From Nemertoderma westbladi (Eukaryota; Xenacoelomorpha; Nemertodermatida; Nemertodermatidae): DNA of 33,792 nt. Position 1 is the stretch's first letter; the number at the start of each line of letters is the position of its first letter. Both the position numbers and the translations under genes were made by a program. The DNA is taken from the NCBI GenBank assembly GCA_032718475.1, contig JAUCBJ010001993.1, positions 1 through 33,792 of the forward strand, given 5' to 3'. Positions 29,766-33,792 of the stretch are shown piece by piece. Under the pieces are notes generated by a model. It worked only from the letters and a program-made list of their open reading frames with translations. It was not told where the DNA came from and did no database searches.

Positions 29766-32564
29766 CAAACTGAGGGAATGGGTATGGGTAATAGAGCAAA
29801 CTGAGGGAATGGGTATGGGTAATAGAGCAAACTGAGGGAATGGGTATGGGTAATAGAGCAAACTGAGGGAATGGGTATGGGTAATAGAGCAAACTGAGGG
29901 AATGGGTATGGGTAATAGAGCAAACTGAGGGAATGGGTATGGGTAATAGAGCAAACTGAGGGAATGGGTATGGGTAATAGAGCAAACTGAGGGAATGGGA
30001 TGGGTAATAGAGCAAACTGAGGGAATGGGTATGGGTAATAGAGCAAACTGAGGGAATGGGTATGGGTAATAGAGCAAACTGAGGGAATGGGTATGGGTAA
30101 TAGAGCAAACTGAGGGAATGGGTATGGGTAATAGAGCAAACTGAGGGAATGGGTATGGGTAATAGAGCAAACTGAGGGAATGGGTATGGGTAATAGAGCA
30201 AACTGAGGGAATGGGTATGGGTAATAGAGCAAACTGAGGGAATGGGTATGGGTAATAGAGCAAACTGAGGGAATGGGTATGGGTAATAGAGCAAACTGAG
30301 GGAATGGGTATGGGTAATAGAGCAAACTGAGGGAATGGGATGGGAAATAGAGCAAACTGAGGGAATGGGTATGGGTAATAGAGCAAACTGAGGGAATGGG
30401 TATGGGTAATAGAGCAAACTGAGGGAATGGGATGGGAAATAGAGCAAACTGAGGGAATGGGTATGGGTAATAGAGCAAACTGAGGGAATGGGATGGGAAA
30501 TAGAGCAAACTGAGGGAATGGGTATGGGTAATAGAGCAAACTGAGGGAATGGGATGGGAAATAGAGCAAACTGAAGGAATGGGTATGGGTAATAGAGCAA
30601 ACTGAGGGAATGGGTATGGGTAATAGAGCAAACTGAGGGAATGGGTATGGGTAATAGAGCAAACTGAGGGAATGGGTATGGGTAATAGAGCAAACTGAGG
30701 GAATGGGTATGGGTAATAGAGCAAACTGAGGGAATGGGTATGGGTAATAGAGCAAACTGAGGGAATGGGTATGGGTAATAGAGCAAACTGAGGGAATGGG
30801 TATGGGTAATAGAGCAAACTGAGGGAATGGGATGGGAAATAGAGCAAACTGAGGGAATGGGTATGGGTAATAGAGCAAACTGAGGGAATGGGATGGGTAA
30901 TAGAGCAAACTGAGGGAATGGGTATGGGTAATAGAGCAAACTGAGGGAATGGGTATGGGTAATAGAGCAAACTGAGGGAATGGGTATGGGTAATAGAGCA
31001 AACTGAGGGAATGGGTATGGGTAATAGAGCAAACTGAGGGAATGGGATGGGTAATAGAGCAAACTGAGGGAATGGGTATGGGTAATAGAGCAAACTGAGG
31101 GAATGGGTATGGGTAATAGAGCAAACTGAGGGAATGGGATGGGAAATAGAGCAAACTGAGGGAATGGGTAATAGAGCAAACTGAGGGAATGGGATGGGTA
31201 ATAGAGCAAACTGAGGGAATGGGTATGGGTAATAGAGCAAACTGAGGGAATGGCTATGGGTAATAGAGCAAACTGAGGGAATGGGTATGGGTAATAGAGC
31301 AAACTGAGGGAATGGGTATGGGTAATAGAGCAAACTGAGGGAATGGGTATGGGTAATAGAGCAAACTGAGGGAATGGGTATGGGTAATAGAGCAAACTGA
31401 GGGAATGGGTACAGTAATAGAGCAAACTGAGGGAATGGGTATGGGTAATAGAGCAAACTGAGGGAATGGGATGGGTAATAGAGCAAACTGAGGGAATGGG
31501 TACAGTAATAGAGCAAACTGAGGGAATGGGTATGGGTAATAGAGCAAACTGAGGGAATTTGTATGGGTAATAGAGCCAACTGAGGGAATGGGTATGGGTA
31601 ATAGAGCAAACTGAGGGAATGGGTATGGGTAATAGAGCAAACTGAGGGAATGGGTATGGGTAATAGAGCAAACTGAGGGAATGGGTATGGGTAATAGAGC
31701 AAACTGAGGGAATGGGTATGGGTAATAGAGCAAACTGAGGGAATGGGTATGGGTAATAGAGCAAACTGAGGGAATGGGTATGGGTAATAGAGCAAACTGA
31801 GGGAATGGGTATGGGTAATAGAGCAAACTGAGGGAATGGGTATGGGTAATAGAGCAAACTGAGGGAATGGGTATGGGTAATAGAGCAAACTGAGGGAATG
31901 GGTATGGGTAATAGAGCAAACTGAGGGAATGGGTATGGGTAATAGAGCAAACTGAGGGAATGGGTATGGGTAATAGAGCAAACTGAGGGAATAGGTATGG
32001 GTAATAGAGCAAACTGAGGGAATGGGATGGGTAATAGGGCAAACTGAGGGAATGGGTATGGGTAATAGAGCAAACTGAGGGAATGGGTATGGGTAATAGA
32101 GCAAACTGAGGGAATGGGTATGGGTAATAGAGCAAACTAAGGGAATGGGTATGGGTAATAGAGCAAACTGAGGGAATGGGTATGGGTAATAGAGCAAACT
32201 GAGGGAATGGGTATGGGTAATAGAGCAAACTGAGGGAATGGGTATGGGTAATAGAGCAAACTGAGGGAATGGGTATGGGTAATAGAGCAAACTGAGGGAA
32301 TGGGTATGGGTAATAGAGCAAACTGAGGGAATGGGTATGGGTAATAGAGCAAACTGAGGGAATAGGTATGGGTAATAGAGCAAACTGAGGGAATGGGTAT
32401 GGGTAATAGAGCAAACTGAGGAATGGGTATGGGTAATAGAGCAAACTGAGGGAATGGGTATGGGTAATAGAGCAAACTGAGGGAATGGGTATGGGTAATA
32501 GAGCAAACTGAGGGAATGGGTATGGGTAATAGAGCAAACTGAGGGAATGGGTATGGGTAATAGA
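29734..32564. repeat. 31-bp G-rich minisatellite, about 90 copies, derived from Penelope-like RT coding sequence
   Basis: The unit starts GCAAACTGAGGGAATGGGTA and continues TGGGTAATAGA. Variants are 29 bp (GGGATGGGTAATAG, GGGATGGGAAATAG), 25 bp (lacking TATGGG) and one with GTACAGTAATAG. The GGGAAATAG variants cluster at about 30335-30580, alternating with full units, and appear again near 30830 and 31140. Each unit carries three GGG tracts. No stop occurs on the minus strand in any frame, which creates a 956-codon open frame that is not taken as a gene. Confidence 0.95.
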
Positions 32565-32935
32565 CTTGCGGCCCATTTTGCCGTTATTTACATCCATATT
32601 AAGGAAACCATATTTTTTGGGAATTACCACCTGAGTGTTGGTGCCTTCCTTATTCAGGTTCTATGAAGAGGGTTGGGCCGTGTGGAATCACGGCGAGGAG
32701 GAATTACACAATTGCCTCACTTATCTTAATAGCTGCCACCCGAGCATACAGTACACCATGGAGAAATTATACAGTAGTATGGCAGCATTTCAGGTTGTAC
32801 TGACTACAGTCAACGATAAAGGTGGGATCGATTTTGAACTCTTTATCAAACCGAGCAACGCGGGAATTTTCCTTAACTATCACAGTTGCCACCCCCGTGA
32901 CGTTATTGCAAGTACGGTGAAGTGATCAGCTCGGT
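32541..32935 (+). pseudogene. Penelope-like RT, C-terminal half
   Basis: The last unit leads without a gap into GMGMGNRLAAHFAVIYIHI, the sequence that normally follows the motif. Further on, in another frame, comes RFYEEGWAVWNHGEEEL, then LNSCHPSIQYTMEK, TVNDKGGIDFELFIKPSNAG and CHPRDVIASTVK, all typical of Penelope-like RTs. Where a YIDD-type catalytic box is expected, the reading is FYEE. A frame change lies near 32640-32660. The remnant ends at about 32935. Confidence 0.75.
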
Positions 32936-32965
32936 GCGTTGACGCACCAACCGCGACCATTGAGC

Positions 32966-33134
32966 TTTATGATGATGATGATGATGATGATGGGGTGATG
33001 ATAACTCCACCTACTGGCCCCAGAAGTCGAGGAAATCCTGCCAAGTACCTAACTGATCTAGACTTTGCTGATGACTTAGGAGTACTCTCAGAATCACTAG
33101 AGGGAGCCCAACGGCTCCTCAGCTCATTAGAACA
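32966..33134 (+). pseudogene. RTE-like fragment, copy 4 (RT catalytic region only)
   Basis: A plus-strand piece matching 13910-14090 of copy 3 in reverse complement. It starts in a (GAT)n expansion and covers VMITPPTGPRSRGNPAKYLT-like sequence and the catalytic LDFADDLGVLSES, ending near AGCTCATTAGAACA at 33121-33134. It is too short to function and has neither the 3' tail nor flanking domains. Confidence 0.8.
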
Positions 33135-33792
33135 TGAGTAGTATGCTAAACAACGGGATTGAGACAGCGTCTGCCATAGTCTACCATGTTAAAGAATTTG
33201 CCGAACGGCTCTTGCCCCGCCTACTTACTATGATTACTATTGTTGCCCCACCCACTTACTATGGTTACCATGGTTACCATTGTGCATATGTAACATATGT
33301 CACCGCTGTGTATATATGTGACATACGCGGTATAAGACCAGTTTGCAGGCGGAAGTAATTTAATTAATTCGTGTCTACCGGTCGGCGTTTGACCTTGAAC
33401 CGCAATAGGTAAAACCCAATATAGTAAGTGGGTTGCAGACGTTTGTTATTATAAAAGTCTTTAACATGATTTGATTATTCTACCTATGGGGCGAGCCATG
33501 AAGTAAGTGATAGCGTCGAAGTGTGAGTGATAGCGCCGAAGTAAGGTTATGACGCAACAACTAAAAAAGGTAAATAAACACAGACTTATGGGGGCGAGCC
33601 GTGAAGTGAGTTCTTCCTCATCCACAACATCATTACCACTACCACCATCACCCGACGTCCCCTTCATTCCTTTCCAACATTGAAAAAATGGGGCGAGCCA
33701 TGAAGCGAGTGAAGCCTTAGCATATGGGCGCCATTAATGAGTTGTGGGGCGAGCTACGGCGAAGTAAGGTTATTGTATTTATAATATTATCA
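33135..33792. repeat. Non-coding end of the window with a spaced GGGGCGAGC...GAAG repeat
   Basis: No gene recognised. The phrase GGGGCGAGCCATGAAGTAAG and variants occur near 33488, 33590, 33690 and 33744, with shorter AGTGATAGCGTCGAAGT forms near 33505-33545. A local inverted structure, CATATGTAACATATG followed by ATATATGTGACATA, lies near 33285-33325. Confidence 0.5.

Larger units (their letters stand above)
29487..32935 (+). mobile_element. Penelope-like element remnant split by an internal minisatellite
   Basis: Plus-strand RT sequence on both sides of a 31-bp tandem array (29734-32564). The two halves join at one motif, so the array lies inside the RT gene. It is 5' truncated, lacks a visible GIY-YIG endonuclease, and is cut at 3' by other repeats after about 32935. 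It is inactive. Confidence 0.75.

Noticed and set aside
29636-32506. 956-codon minus-strand open frame (and 781-, 479- and 458-codon relatives)
   Set aside because: It is produced by the 31-bp tandem repeat, whose minus strand has no stops in any frame. The peptide is purely repetitive, and RT coding sense lies on the plus strand.
29734-32564. CRISPR array
   Set aside because: Units are directly adjacent with no variable spacers, in a eukaryotic retroelement context.

Overview
This window is eukaryotic, almost certainly from an animal genome and probably an aquatic invertebrate. The reasons are BEL/Pao, Penelope-like and RTE-like retroelements, a cut-and-paste DNA transposon whose transposase gene has an intron, a cadherin-type exon, long minisatellites, and enrichment of the palindrome TAGGCCTA. 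I cannot fix the phylum from the sequence. There are no bacterial operons, rRNA, tRNA or CRISPR arrays. Nearly everything recognisable is mobile or repetitive DNA; the only candidate host gene is a short cadherin-like 5' exon at about 15.1-15.8 kb.

Layout. 0.17-1.6 kb: 5' gag-like part of a BEL/Pao element (+). 1.6-2.9 kb: two copies of an unidentified repeat that folds as a chain of short hairpins. 3.4-4.25 kb: AT-rich repeat with direct and inverted parts. 4.45-5.15 kb: RTE-like fragment (-). 5.4-6.8 kb: GTAC/ACGT-rich minisatellite, split by a complete 4.6-kb DNA transposon (6818-11420) and resuming at 11425-11680. 11.7-12.55 and 13.2-14.8 kb: two more RTE-like copies (-), with a broken unidentified ORF between them. 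15.1-15.85 kb: cadherin-like exon. 17,292-28,562: full-length BEL/Pao element on the minus strand with almost identical LTRs, a 5-bp target duplication, and an interrupted gag-pol region. 28.9-29.1 kb: small inverted-repeat element. 29.5-32.9 kb: Penelope-like reverse transcriptase cut in two by about 2.8 kb of a 31-bp tandem repeat made from its own coding sequence. 33.0-33.1 kb: fourth RTE-like fragment (+). The end of the window holds a spaced GGGGCGAGC repeat.

The insertions are nested, so their order can be partly read. The DNA transposon entered an existing minisatellite: removing it and one AGTG copy restores the array. The BEL/Pao element entered a non-coding region and duplicated AAAAC. 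The most interesting objects are (1) the complete DNA transposon with a predicted two-exon transposase and eight same-orientation subterminal motifs, (2) the minisatellite born inside a Penelope-like RT, and (3) the hairpin-chain repeat whose two copies show compensatory changes in their stems.
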